DNA from: Microvirga arvi
Lineage (GTDB): Bacteria > Pseudomonadota > Alphaproteobacteria > Rhizobiales > Beijerinckiaceae
Length of the DNA: 64,000 nt
Direction of reading: 5' to 3'
Assembly (NCBI RefSeq): GCF_016892765.1
Contig: NZ_JAFEMD010000018.1
Span: 53,577 to 117,576 of the forward strand
A program made the position numbers and the translations under genes. Shown here piece by piece: positions 43,700-52,303 of the stretch (position 1 is its first letter; every line of letters starts with the position of its first letter). The notes beneath the pieces were generated by a model. That model did no database searches. It worked only from the letters and a program-made list of their open reading frames with translations, and had not been told where the DNA came from.

Positions 43700-44695
43700 T
43701 CAATAGGTCGCGAAGATACGCCGGATCTCTTGCGCATCGTAACCTTGGCTCAGAGCAAGGGCGAGCAGGAGACGGGCCTTTTCCGGGTTCAGGTTGTCGG
43801 CGCTCAAAGCCTTGCCCTCTAGCAGGCGCCGACCTTCCGGCACGCGCCCTTCTTGGGCGCGAGAGGCCTGCACCACGATGACGCCTGCATCTGAGGCCTC
43901 CTGAAGGATCCGATCCTCCAATGAGCCCGGGTGCCCTGGAGCGAAGCCTGCTGAGACAATACCCTTGGCTCCAGCCTGAAGAAAAGCCTGAATCGCCGTC
44001 CCATCGCTCCCGGGATAAGCGTATACGATATCGACTCTTGGCATGCTATCGCTCGCAGCCATATCGAACTCCGTCCTGGGATAGTGGCGGCGAAGCGGCC
44101 TCCGATAAAAGCTCACACGATCTCCGTCGACGCATCCCAGCGGACCTGAGTCCGGAGACTGAAAAGCGTGCAATCGCAGCGTCGATCCTTTCGTCACCTC
44201 ACGCGCCGCATGAATCGCATCGTTGAGGACGACGAGCACACCCATGTTGCGGGCCTCGGCGCAAAGAGCCACCCGGACCGCATTGACGAGATTGATGGGT
44301 CCGTCGCTTGAGAGTGAGTCGAAGGGACGCTGGGCTCCAACAAGCACTACTGGAACGTCGATGGTGAGAGTGAGGTTGAGGACATAAGCCGTCTCCTCCA
44401 TCGTCGATGTTCCATGCCCGATCACGATTCCACTCAGATCCGCATGCTCCTCGACCAAGGTCTCACAGAGACCGACCAGCTCACACCATTCCGGCCAAGC
44501 GATGTCAAAACTCGCCAGTCCCCTGAACGAAACTGGCACTATATCGGCATAGAGCTGCAGTTCCGGCACGTTCGCCACGATCTCGTCCGCGTTCAGCCTC
44601 TTGCCGCTGAGGCTGTAATCGACGAAATCAAGGGAATGCGCCCCGAGTGACGAGAGCGTTCCACCCGTTCCGATGAAGGCGATCTTCGGCTTCAT
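43700..44695 (-). CDS. Asparaginase-family protein with altered active site
   Basis: A 331-residue protein with the asparaginase N-domain (IAFIGTGGTLSSLG, nucleophile Thr13) and C-domain. The second catalytic block reads GHGTSTMEETAYVL, where the canonical motif is HGTDTMEET: the Asp that binds the substrate amino group is Ser. The Lys of the TKGST block is kept. It therefore probably cleaves an amide but may prefer a substrate without a free alpha-amino group, or with one placed differently. The start overlaps the amidase stop by 4 bases (ATGA). The likely product is aspartate or a relative for the next gene. Confidence 0.83.
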   Translation of the reverse strand: MKPKIAFIGTGGTLSSLGAHSLDFVDYSLSGKRLNADEIVANVPELQLYADIVPVSFRGLASFDIAWPEWCELVGLCETLVEEHADLSGIVIGHGTSTMEETAYVLNLTLTIDVPVVLVGAQRPFDSLSSDGPINLVNAVRVALCAEARNMGVLVVLNDAIHAAREVTKGSTLRLHAFQSPDSGPLGCVDGDRVSFYRRPLRRHYPRTEFDMAASDSMPRVDIVYAYPGSDGTAIQAFLQAGAKGIVSAGFAPGHPGSLEDRILQEASDAGVIVVQASRAQEGRVPEGRRLLEGKALSADNLNPEKARLLLALALSQGYDAQEIRRIFATY

Positions 44696-45903
44696 TTGCG
44701 TTGCCCGTTCTTGCTGGTGGCAGCTTCGAATGCCTCAGCAATGGTGAGCAGCATGCGGTCACTCCTCCAAGGACCGATAATGGAGAGACCGATAGGAGTT
44801 CCATCCGGCATCGACCAAGGAATGTTGACCTGCGGCACGCCGGACAATCCGGCAGGCGTGGTAAGACAGGAGATCTGATCGCGCAGGTAGCCCAGAGTGG
44901 AAAGCGGCTGGTCTTTCAACGGAGCCGCAAAGGGCGTGGTTGGCAAACAGACGATCGTGCCGGGCTGCAGCAGATGCCGCATCCGCCCCATGGCCTCCTG
45001 ACGGATCAGGGCTGCTCGTCCCCGCTCCTCATCGGTAAACTGTGATGCCCGAAGCAAAGCGCGGGCGACGCTGTAAGACATGAGCGGATTACAGGTGTCC
45101 AGCCACCGCGACAGACCAGCATAAGCCTCGCTGGACTGCAGGACCCGTTGTGCGCCTTGCCAGACATTTAGGCCAGCGGGAGCGATAGGTTCATCCGTCC
45201 GGGCTCCCACACAGTGCTCCAGCGTCCTGACGGCGCTCTCCAAAGCATCTTGAACACCCTTCTCCGCAAATCCGAATGCATCGGCTGCGACCACTAACCT
45301 TCGGGGAGCCCGCTGCTCGGCCAACTCCTTCAGGAGCACGCTGCCTACGCGGGAGAAAGTTCTGGCATCACGTGCGAACCAGCCGACGGTGTCATAGCTC
45401 GGAGCCTGAGAGACGATGCCTTCGAAACCGATGAGGCCGTGGGTGGGACGTATGCCGTACAGCCCGCAGAAGGAAGCCGGGACCCGGACAGATCCACCCG
45501 TATCCGTTCCAAGAGCGAAGTCGCAGAGTCCGGCCGCAACGACGGACGCCGAACCACTGGAGGATCCTCCCGGCACACGGTCCGGGGCGCGAGGGTTCAT
45601 CGGCATGCCGAAATGTCCGTTCTCACCCAGAATGCCCAGGGAGATCTCATCGGTCATGGTCTTGCCGATGATGCTCGCGCCGTCTTCAAGGAGAGCCGAA
45701 ACGACTGGTGCATGCTGTGCGGGCACCGGGTGCGTGCGGCTCCAGTCCGGATTGCCGGCGCCTGTTGCATAGCCCGCAACATCAAGCAGGTCTTTGACCG
45801 CGAAGGTCAGGCCGGATAGAGCGCCCTCGCGTATGGCCGCCACAAGGCACCGCTGGCCTCGTACAAAGGCATTCAAGGAGTCTTGTCGATCATCCGGCAT
45901 CAT
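44692..45903 (-). CDS. Amidase signature family hydrolase, AMI1-like
   Basis: A 403-residue amidase with the full Ser-cisSer-Lys machinery: Lys in FAVKDLLDVAG, the glycine/serine block PGGSSSGSASVVAAG and the nucleophile region GTDTGGSVRVPASFCGLYG. The spacing and the GNPDWSRTH and ENGHFGMPMNP segments resemble plant AMI1 (indole-3-acetamide hydrolase) more than GatA. A GAGGGG site precedes the ATG pair at 45903/45900. It is coupled to the asparaginase-like gene and 52 bp behind an M24 peptidase gene. The substrate may be an N-acyl amide from the imported compound; auxin-amide hydrolysis is possible but unproven. Confidence 0.84.
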   Translation of the reverse strand: MMPDDRQDSLNAFVRGQRCLVAAIREGALSGLTFAVKDLLDVAGYATGAGNPDWSRTHPVPAQHAPVVSALLEDGASIIGKTMTDEISLGILGENGHFGMPMNPRAPDRVPGGSSSGSASVVAAGLCDFALGTDTGGSVRVPASFCGLYGIRPTHGLIGFEGIVSQAPSYDTVGWFARDARTFSRVGSVLLKELAEQRAPRRLVVAADAFGFAEKGVQDALESAVRTLEHCVGARTDEPIAPAGLNVWQGAQRVLQSSEAYAGLSRWLDTCNPLMSYSVARALLRASQFTDEERGRAALIRQEAMGRMRHLLQPGTIVCLPTTPFAAPLKDQPLSTLGYLRDQISCLTTPAGLSGVPQVNIPWSMPDGTPIGLSIIGPWRSDRMLLTIAEAFEAATSKNGQRK

Positions 45904-45955
45904 GGCCCCTCGGTGGGAGGATGACAGGCGGCAGCCGAGGCTGCCGCCTGAACGG

Positions 45956-47083
45956 TTAGATGACGAAGATTTCCTCGTTGTCAAAGGCGTCCGAGAGCAG
46001 CCGGGGGCCATTCTCCGTGATCTCGAACAGGTCCTCCATGTGGAGCCCCTTCTGCCCGACCCACCGCACACGCGTTTCGACGGTCGAGATCATGCCGGCC
46101 TCGTAAACCGTATCCTCGTACGGGCCGATGAACGGCGCCTCATGAACCTCCAGTCCGATCGAGTGGCCATTATGTGCGAAGGGAAAAGGCAATCGAGCCT
46201 TCTCATGCATGATGGCTGCCGCTTCGAAGACTTGGCGGCCCGTGTTCCCGGGGCGCAGGAGATCGATGGTGTTGTGATGGATCTCGCGCAGACGTTTCCA
46301 GGTATCGCTCTCTTCCTGCGTCGGCTTCCCGAGCTTCGCCGTGCGTCCCACATTGGAGATGTAACTCTGGTAATAACCTCCCGAATCGGCTTTGACGATG
46401 TCGCCTTTCTGGACCCGGTAATTGGATGGACCAGCGTGCGGAAAGCCCGTATTTGGCCCGGCGTTGATGTGATTGAAGGCTACAAGATCCGAACCTGACA
46501 GGATGATGTGATCAGCCAAGCGTCGCACCAGGCTCCATTCGTCTTCACCTTCCTTCACGGTCGCATAGGTCGCGAGCATCGCCTTTTCAGTCCCGCGGAA
46601 TCCAAACCTGAGGATGTCCTTCTCGCGCTGGGTCTTGATCATGCGCGCGCGGCGGAACATCTGATCGCAGGGCTCAAGGACGACTCGTGGCATGAGCGTT
46701 TCGAGTTGTCGGACATACTTTCCGGCAAGATACTCGAGCTCGCAGCCGATCCGGGCATGCGTCAATCCCTTCTCGGCCAGAACCTCGGCAAGAAGGTCAA
46801 TGGGAGAGGTCACGAATTCCTTGAAGCCTCGGATATCGGTGATCCACGTTTCCTGACGAACGAAGCCCTCCTCGACCTGGCAGACGATGAAGACAGGCTC
46901 ATGCCCCTTCGCCCACAGGATGAGTGCCAGACGATCGCGGATGCTCTTTTGTGTCGCGATCTCGACGTCGGCGATGTAACGAACGTTCTCGGGTGATACT
47001 GCGATGACAGCATCGAACGGACCCTCGTCGATGGCCTTGCGAACGCCGGCAATGTTACCGACAGCTTGGTCGAATGTTTTCAA
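45956..47083 (-). CDS. M24-family peptidase (Xaa-Pro aminopeptidase/creatinase-like), altered metal site
   Basis: A 375-residue protein with a creatinase N-domain (1-140) and a pita-bread M24 domain. The metal-ligand blocks read ADSGGYYQSYISNVGRT, GHSIGLEVHEAP, VETRV and HMEDLFEI; the second Asp of the usual SDxxRT motif is Asn (SNVGRT), so a full two-metal centre is doubtful and the enzyme may act like creatinase or as a C-N hydrolase. It begins at a TTG supported by GAGGAGGG at ideal spacing. It is the first gene of the operon (M24, amidase, asparaginase, aspartate dehydrogenase, 2-hydroxyacid dehydrogenase) and follows a conserved 52-bp element. Confidence 0.82.
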   Translation of the reverse strand: MKTFDQAVGNIAGVRKAIDEGPFDAVIAVSPENVRYIADVEIATQKSIRDRLALILWAKGHEPVFIVCQVEEGFVRQETWITDIRGFKEFVTSPIDLLAEVLAEKGLTHARIGCELEYLAGKYVRQLETLMPRVVLEPCDQMFRRARMIKTQREKDILRFGFRGTEKAMLATYATVKEGEDEWSLVRRLADHIILSGSDLVAFNHINAGPNTGFPHAGPSNYRVQKGDIVKADSGGYYQSYISNVGRTAKLGKPTQEESDTWKRLREIHHNTIDLLRPGNTGRQVFEAAAIMHEKARLPFPFAHNGHSIGLEVHEAPFIGPYEDTVYEAGMISTVETRVRWVGQKGLHMEDLFEITENGPRLLSDAFDNEEIFVI

Positions 47084-47138
47084 TCTTTCCCTCCTCAGAT
47101 CAGGTAGTTCTTCATTGTAAAGAGAGCGGAATTAGCAC

Positions 47139-47190
47139 CTTCCCGACAAGCAGATTTTATCGCTCATCGCGATGCTGTTTTTGCATCGCT
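47139..47190 (-). promoter_or_regulatory. Conserved 52-bp element upstream of M24/amidase operon (copy 1)
   Basis: This stretch matches 55668-55719 at about 38 of 52 ungapped positions, starting CTTCCC.ACAAGC and ending TTTTTGCATCGCT. It includes the inverted repeat GCGATGC (47169-47175) / GCATCGC (47183-47189). Both copies lie upstream of leftward operons of the same cluster, so it is probably a shared operator, with the LysR protein at 48088 the best candidate regulator. Confidence 0.55.
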
Positions 47191-47312
47191 AGGAGTGCGG
47201 CTCGTGTCTTCCGGATTCTAGAGCATCGGACGAAAAGGTGGATCCATGACGTCCCACCCCTCTCCACTGGGAGAGGCGGGAACCGAGCGGGTCCGAAAAA
47301 CCGTCCGACGCT

Positions 47313-47702
47313 CTAGACTGCATCAACGACGCTGACATGGGCTGCCACGACACGCCATCCGTCAGGCATGCGAACCCAGGTCTGCATTTGCCGACCGATG
47401 AGGCCAGGAGCATCATCCCTCAGGAAGAGCGTTGATGCCGTTGCAAGATCTCGCCCAAATGTTGTGATCGTCGTACGGTCTAAGCGACGCCATTCTCCGG
47501 CGATGGGTGGACGAGACACCCGGAAAGACTGGATCTCGTCCCATCCATACTGGTTCTCTCCTCCCATCCCGTATCGCACAGTTCGGCGGTCGTGCCAGAA
47601 TTGTGACCCAAGTGTTTCGGTATTGTTGGTCCGTAGCGCCTCCTCATATCGGAGGAACTCGACCTCGACCTCGTAAACGACGTCAGGCAAATTGATGTCC
47701 AT
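47313..47702 (-). CDS. AtzH/HpxZ-like protein (SnoaL/NTF2 fold)
   Basis: A 129-residue single-domain protein beginning with VVYEVEVEFLRYEEALRTNN and ending WRVVAAHVSVV, the pattern of the DUF3225/AtzH-like group. AtzH (cyanuric acid pathway) and HpxZ (oxalurate pathway) occur with amidases of the AtzE/HpxY type and help degrade ureido or carbamoyl compounds. An amidase gene lies in the neighbouring operon, which supports a functional link, but the usual small partner AtzG/HpxX was not found. It starts 3 bp after the RidA stop. Confidence 0.8.
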   Translation of the reverse strand: MDINLPDVVYEVEVEFLRYEEALRTNNTETLGSQFWHDRRTVRYGMGGENQYGWDEIQSFRVSRPPIAGEWRRLDRTTITTFGRDLATASTLFLRDDAPGLIGRQMQTWVRMPDGWRVVAAHVSVVDAV

Positions 47703-47705
47703 AGA

Positions 47706-48050
47706 TCAGCGGGCCGCAACGATGCCGATCTCGATTTTGAATCCCGGTTGGGCCAAGAGTGCGTTGACGCACGCCCGCGCCGGCGCATCCCCTTCAGGAA
47801 TCCAGGCGTCCCACACCTCGTTGAACTCGGCAAAGTAGCGCATGTCCGTCAGCCAGACTGTTGCAGACAAGAGCTTCGTCTTATCGGAGCCTCCGAGCGT
47901 GAGTAGGCGCTCGATCTTCTTGAGGACCTGTCGGGTCTGCTCATTGATCCCCGCTGCCGGATCGTCGGGGACCTGACCGGCCAGATACACAGTATCTCGA
48001 TGAACGACGACTTGGCTCATACGGGTCTTTGTCTCTAAACGCTCGATCAT
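47706..48050 (-). CDS. RidA/YjgF family enamine/imine deaminase
   Basis: A 114-residue YjgF/UK114 protein. Conserved features are VYLAGQVPDDPAAG in the N-terminal half and the Arg-containing RACVNALLAQPGFKIEIGIV end, carrying the Arg that holds the substrate carboxylate. RidA proteins hydrolyse reactive 2-imino/enamino acids to 2-keto acids. In this cluster the obvious imine is iminosuccinate from the aspartate dehydrogenase. GGAGAAGAG precedes the ATG. It is divergent from the LysR gene with only 37 bp between them, so the LysR protein probably controls it. Confidence 0.85.
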   Translation of the reverse strand: MIERLETKTRMSQVVVHRDTVYLAGQVPDDPAAGINEQTRQVLKKIERLLTLGGSDKTKLLSATVWLTDMRYFAEFNEVWDAWIPEGDAPARACVNALLAQPGFKIEIGIVAAR

Positions 48051-48087
48051 GTATCTCTTCTCCGTTGAAGGCTGAAGGCTCGGAACG

Positions 48088-49065
48088 ATGAACCGGAATA
48101 CGTTGCGTTATTTCATCGCAATCGTTGAAGAAGGCTCTATGAGGGCCGCCGCGGAAGTCCTGCATATTTCGCAATCGGCCTTGAGCCGTCAGATCATCAA
48201 TCTCGAGGAAGAGATCGGCGCGCCCCTTTTGGAGCGACAGCCACGCGGTATCAGTCTCACGTCCGCAGGCCAGCTTTTTCTGCGTTACGCCCGAGAGGGA
48301 ATTTCTCAGTTCGAGCTCGTGAAATCCGAGGTCACGGCTCTGCAAGGGCTTCACCGCGGTACGGTTCGTGTCGCGGCTCCCGAGTCCTTCATGAACATGG
48401 TCCTGCCAGATTGCATCCGGACCTTCCGACACCAGTATCCAGGCGTGAACACCGTCGTTCGCATTGGTACGACGAATGGCGTGGTGGAGGATGTAAAGGA
48501 CGGTGCCGTCGACTTCGGACTCGCCTACAATCCGGAACTCGATACGGACATGAAGATCAGCTATTCGCTTCCCGAGCGGATCGTGGCCGTAATGCCGTAC
48601 TCTCATCCTCTCGCATCGAGAGAGCAACTTTCCATCAGCGACCTTGTCGACATTCCTCTGGCCCTGCCTCTGCCGCAATCGGCCACAGGCGACTTGATCT
48701 TCCGGACAGCGCGACGCAGCGGGGTCAAGCTGAGAGCTGCTCTGGAAAGCAACTCCGTTCAAATTCGACTGAATATGGCCGTTCATGCGGATCTCATCGC
48801 TCTTCTGGCACATATCTCCGCGGCAGACGCCATCCGGTCCGGAGCCGTGAAAGCCCTGCCTTTCCGGGAGAGATCTTTGAATCAGGGCCGGATCACGATG
48901 TTCTCCCTCCCAGGACGGCGCCTGTCGGTGGCCGCAGATGCTTTTCAGCGCCTCGTTCACCGAGAACTCCAATCAGTTCGCTTCCGGGCCAACACCTTAG
49001 GCGGCCTGCCGCATACGGGGATCGAAGCGCTCGCGAAGCCCATTGCCGAAAAGGTTGACCGATAG
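48088..49065 (+). CDS. LysR-type transcriptional regulator
   Basis: A 325-residue LTTR: winged helix-turn-helix at 1-60 (MNRNTLRYFIAIVEEGSMRA, ISQSALSRQIINLEEE) and a substrate-binding domain from about 90. It is the only + strand gene of this cluster and divergent from RidA. The last 23 codons run antisense into the 3' end of the permease gene (48997-49065 shared), and residues after about 300 look like an unconserved extension, so the original stop may have been lost. The probable targets are RidA-AtzH, the M24/amidase operon and the Dpp operon. Confidence 0.85.
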   Translation: MNRNTLRYFIAIVEEGSMRAAAEVLHISQSALSRQIINLEEEIGAPLLERQPRGISLTSAGQLFLRYAREGISQFELVKSEVTALQGLHRGTVRVAAPESFMNMVLPDCIRTFRHQYPGVNTVVRIGTTNGVVEDVKDGAVDFGLAYNPELDTDMKISYSLPERIVAVMPYSHPLASREQLSISDLVDIPLALPLPQSATGDLIFRTARRSGVKLRAALESNSVQIRLNMAVHADLIALLAHISAADAIRSGAVKALPFRERSLNQGRITMFSLPGRRLSVAADAFQRLVHRELQSVRFRANTLGGLPHTGIEALAKPIAEKVDR

Positions 49066-49845
49066 AACGAGCAGGATGATGGCAAGCCCGGCCGCATTGG
49101 CGATCCACGGTGCGACGAACAGTCGGTCCCGCCCTTCCGCGAGAATATTGCCCCATGTAGCCGCAGGCGGCGGAACCCCAAGTCCAAGGAAGGACAACGC
49201 CGTTTCCTGTAGGATCATCTGCGCCACCTGAAGCGCCGCCAGAACCGTCAGGACGGGCACAAGCTGGGGAAGAATGTGACGGAAGGTGATATAAACGTCC
49301 TTTGCCCCATATGAGGCCGCCGCCTCCACGAAGGGCCGCTGCTTGATCGAGCGCGTCAGTCCGAAAATCACCCGCGCATAAATCATCCATCGGGAGATGC
49401 CGAGCACAAGGATGAGGTTGAATGCTCCACCTCCCATCGCCGCCACCATGACGATCGCAAGCAGGATATCGGGGAAGGCCATATGCGCATCGGCCAAGCG
49501 CATGATAACTTGCTCGCATCGGCCGCCCTTGTATCCAGCGAAAATCCCCGCGACCAATCCGATCGTGCACGACAGCACCATAGACGACACGCCAACAAGC
49601 AGTGAAATCCGCGCGCCGTAGATTAATCTCGATAGCAGATCTCTGCCGTAGTTGTCGGTTCCCAAGAGATGTCTCGTTGATCCACCTTCCATCCAAGCCG
49701 GTGGCTTCAAGCGCATCAGCAGGTTCTGCCGATACGGATCATAGGGAGCGATCCAGTCCGCGAAAATTGCCATCAGAACAACGGCAAGAACGAAGCCGCC
49801 GCCAAGCCAAAGCTTCAGTTGTCCTTTGAAGAGAGATCTTGCCAT
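48997..49845 (-). CDS. Peptide ABC transporter permease (DppC type)
   Basis: A 282-residue permease with an OppC_N helix (LWLGGGFVLAVVLMAIFADW), the HLLGTDNYGRDLLSRLIYGA motif and a BPD_transp_1 domain whose EAA loop reads FVEAAASYGAKDVYI. The ATG at 49845 opens the first helix; the frame is open to 49899 inside the preceding permease gene. It ends with RERFDPRMRQAA and overlaps the tail of the LysR gene by 69 bases. Last gene of the operon. Confidence 0.86.
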   Translation of the reverse strand: MARSLFKGQLKLWLGGGFVLAVVLMAIFADWIAPYDPYRQNLLMRLKPPAWMEGGSTRHLLGTDNYGRDLLSRLIYGARISLLVGVSSMVLSCTIGLVAGIFAGYKGGRCEQVIMRLADAHMAFPDILLAIVMVAAMGGGAFNLILVLGISRWMIYARVIFGLTRSIKQRPFVEAAASYGAKDVYITFRHILPQLVPVLTVLAALQVAQMILQETALSFLGLGVPPPAATWGNILAEGRDRLFVAPWIANAAGLAIILLVLSVNLFGNGLRERFDPRMRQAA

Positions 49846-49849
49846 GTCT

Positions 49850-50764
49850 CTAGTGCCTAATGCGAGGGTCGATGATGCTATGAAGGACATCGACAACAAG
49901 GTTGGCTAGGATGATCGTGATGCTGACCAGGAAGACGGTGGCAAGGACCACGGGCGCGTCACGATTGGACACTGCACTGATCATCAGCCGCCCAATTCCT
50001 GGCCACCCGAAAATACTCTCCGTGATGATCGATCCGCCCATCAATGTGCCGATCTGGATGCCAAGAAAGCTCAGCAGCGGATTGGCCGCATTTGGGAGAA
50101 TATGCGTCAGCAGAATTCTGATGCGTGATAAGCCTTTGGCGCGAGCCGTCGCAACGAACTGCTCGTTCATGAGGTCGAGCACAGCCGTGCGTGTGACTAA
50201 CATGAAGTTAGGCAACAGAACGGCGCTCAGTGTCAGAGCAGGAAGGATCAGATACTTGAATCCGCCGCTTCCCGACGTGGGAAGCCACTGCATCTTCAAG
50301 GCAAAAAGCTGAATGAGGAGAATTCCGAGCCAGAAGCTAGGCATGGACTGCCCCGCTACCGCTAACGCGGAGAGCACCGCATCGGGGAAGCGGTCGCGGT
50401 AGACGGCTGCCACCAAGCCTGCGACGGTGCCAAGAGTAACGGCCAGAAGCAACGCTGCAGAGAGCAAGCGTAATGTCGGCCCGATACTCGTAATAACAGC
50501 GTCGATCGCTGGGCCGCCATATTGCAGGGATTGCCCGAAGTCCCCCTGCACGAGATCTCGGAGATAGATCAGGTACTGAACGAGAAGCGGCTTATCGAGA
50601 TGCAGCCGCTCGGTCAAAGCGGCGACCTGCTCGGGGGTCCGGTTGATATCCAGATAGATATCAACCGGATTGCCCGTCACGCGCAGAATGATGAAGGTCA
50701 CAAAGCTGACGAGAAGAAGTGTCAGAGGCGCGAGGGTCAGTCTGTGCGCGATGGTGCGGAGCAT
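49850..50764 (-). CDS. Peptide ABC transporter permease (DppB type)
   Basis: A 304-residue permease starting MLRTIAHRLTLAPLTLLLVS with the DppB pattern (YLDINRTPEQVAALTERLHL, GDFGQSLQYG) and an EAA loop of FVATARAKGLSRIRIL. Six membrane helices are expected. It lies 12 bp after the binding-protein gene and 4 bp before the DppC-type gene. Confidence 0.87.
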   Translation of the reverse strand: MLRTIAHRLTLAPLTLLLVSFVTFIILRVTGNPVDIYLDINRTPEQVAALTERLHLDKPLLVQYLIYLRDLVQGDFGQSLQYGGPAIDAVITSIGPTLRLLSAALLLAVTLGTVAGLVAAVYRDRFPDAVLSALAVAGQSMPSFWLGILLIQLFALKMQWLPTSGSGGFKYLILPALTLSAVLLPNFMLVTRTAVLDLMNEQFVATARAKGLSRIRILLTHILPNAANPLLSFLGIQIGTLMGGSIITESIFGWPGIGRLMISAVSNRDAPVVLATVFLVSITIILANLVVDVLHSIIDPRIRH

Positions 50765-50776
50765 TGGCGTCAGCCT

Positions 50777-52270
50777 TTACTTGAGTTCCGCCTTATTGAC
50801 TCGGAGCACCTTGTCAGACGCGGCCCCGAAACCGGTGATGCTGTTGCTGACGGCGTAAATGCTCGGGAGTCCGAAGAGGAACATCGCCGGGTTCTCCTTG
50901 TGCATCAAGGCCATCATCTCATTGTAGTATTTGACCCGCTCTTCCTCGCTGCTCGTCGAACGGGCCTTGGTAAAGAGAGCATCGTACTCCTCATTGATCC
51001 AGACAGATCGCTTACCGAGTTTGGTGAACCAGACCGAGGAGAAGTCTGCATCTCCCAAGCTGTACCAAGCGATCATGTGGAGTGGCCCCATCTCAAGGGC
51101 CGTAGACATCTGCGACCAGACGCCGCCTTCAACCACATTGACAGTAGCATTGACGCCGATCTCGTTGAGCATGCCGGCCACCACGTTCGCGATGTCCACG
51201 TCGGACGTGTACTTTCCCGATTGGGTCGCGAGAGGGACAGTGGTCTTGAAGTTGAACCCTGCTTCCTTGAGCAGCGCCTTAGCCTTCTCCGGATCATAAG
51301 GCCGTGCTTTGATCTCGGGGTTGTATCCGAGGGTGCTCTTCGTCAGCAGCTGGCCATCCAGGATCTCACCACGGCTTTTCAGGATCTCTTTGAAAATGGC
51401 AGGCTTATTGATGGCATAGTCAAAGGCCTCACGAACCTTTGGATTGTTAAATGGCGGCTTGCGCACGTCATAAGTCAGGATCAGGCCTGCACTTGTGGTA
51501 ATCTCATCGATCTTCGCTCTGCCGGAGCTTTCGATCTGTTCGATGAGATCGACAGGAACCTCTTCGATGATCTGCGTTTCACCAGCGATCAGTGATGCAA
51601 CGCGCGTTGCGGCCTCGGGGATCTGACGGATCACCAGATTCTCATACTTTGGCGCCCCGCCCCAGTAGTCCTTGTTTGCCGTGAGTTCGTAGCGATCTCC
51701 CGGCACATACGTCTTGTAGATGAACGGGCCGGTCCCGATAGGTCGCTGAATGACGGCTTGTTCACCGGCCTGCTCATAGTAATGCTTCGGCTCAATCACG
51801 ATATCCGATAACCCGCGCACGAGTGTGGGGAAGATCGTCTTGGTCGTGATATCGACCGTGTACTTGTCGACAACCTTCGCTCCGGAGACCTGACCGATAC
51901 GGGCGAGAAGGCCATAGCCGACCTTCGGATCCACGATGCGATTGATGGTAAAGGCAACATCCTCAGCTGTGAAATCCTTGCCATCATGCCACTTCACACC
52001 TTGTCGCAGATGGAAGCGCGTTGTGGTCTCGTTGACAGCCTCCCACTTCAGAGCAAGGCCAGGCGAGATATTGCCGGCGTTATCTCGTCCGACAAGAGCC
52101 TCGTTGGTTTGGGCGATCAGGCTCAATGCGGCGAAAGAGCTTTGACCGGTCTGAAGTGACCGAGGGAACACTGCGGCAGCGACCGAGAGCGTCTTCTCCG
52201 CAGAGAACGCGAGCGTGGTTGCTGACAGTGAGAACAGGGCGGCAAGAACGGGAACGATACGCGTGCGCAT
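50777..52270 (-). CDS. Peptide ABC transporter substrate-binding protein (family 5)
   Basis: A 497-residue SBP_bac_5 protein with a signal peptide (MRTRIVPVLAALFSLSATTL, cleavage near AFSA) and the typical blocks LKWEAVNETTTRFHLRQGVK, WHDGKDFTAEDVAFTINRI and RPIGTGPFIYKTYVPGDRYE. It delivers a peptide-like ligand to the DppBC-type channel. It lies 33 bp after an M24 peptidase gene. Specificity is unknown; the catabolic genes suggest an N-acylated or amide-containing compound. Confidence 0.87.
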   Translation of the reverse strand: MRTRIVPVLAALFSLSATTLAFSAEKTLSVAAAVFPRSLQTGQSSFAALSLIAQTNEALVGRDNAGNISPGLALKWEAVNETTTRFHLRQGVKWHDGKDFTAEDVAFTINRIVDPKVGYGLLARIGQVSGAKVVDKYTVDITTKTIFPTLVRGLSDIVIEPKHYYEQAGEQAVIQRPIGTGPFIYKTYVPGDRYELTANKDYWGGAPKYENLVIRQIPEAATRVASLIAGETQIIEEVPVDLIEQIESSGRAKIDEITTSAGLILTYDVRKPPFNNPKVREAFDYAINKPAIFKEILKSRGEILDGQLLTKSTLGYNPEIKARPYDPEKAKALLKEAGFNFKTTVPLATQSGKYTSDVDIANVVAGMLNEIGVNATVNVVEGGVWSQMSTALEMGPLHMIAWYSLGDADFSSVWFTKLGKRSVWINEEYDALFTKARSTSSEEERVKYYNEMMALMHKENPAMFLFGLPSIYAVSNSITGFGAASDKVLRVNKAELK

Positions 52271-52303
52271 GCATACACTCCTTTCGAGTCGTATGAGAGA
52301 TGA

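Noticed and set aside
46508..46996. Plus-strand frames opposite the M24 gene and other catabolic genes
   Set aside because: Antisense shadows with no start signals; the minus-strand frames carry complete catalytic motifs.
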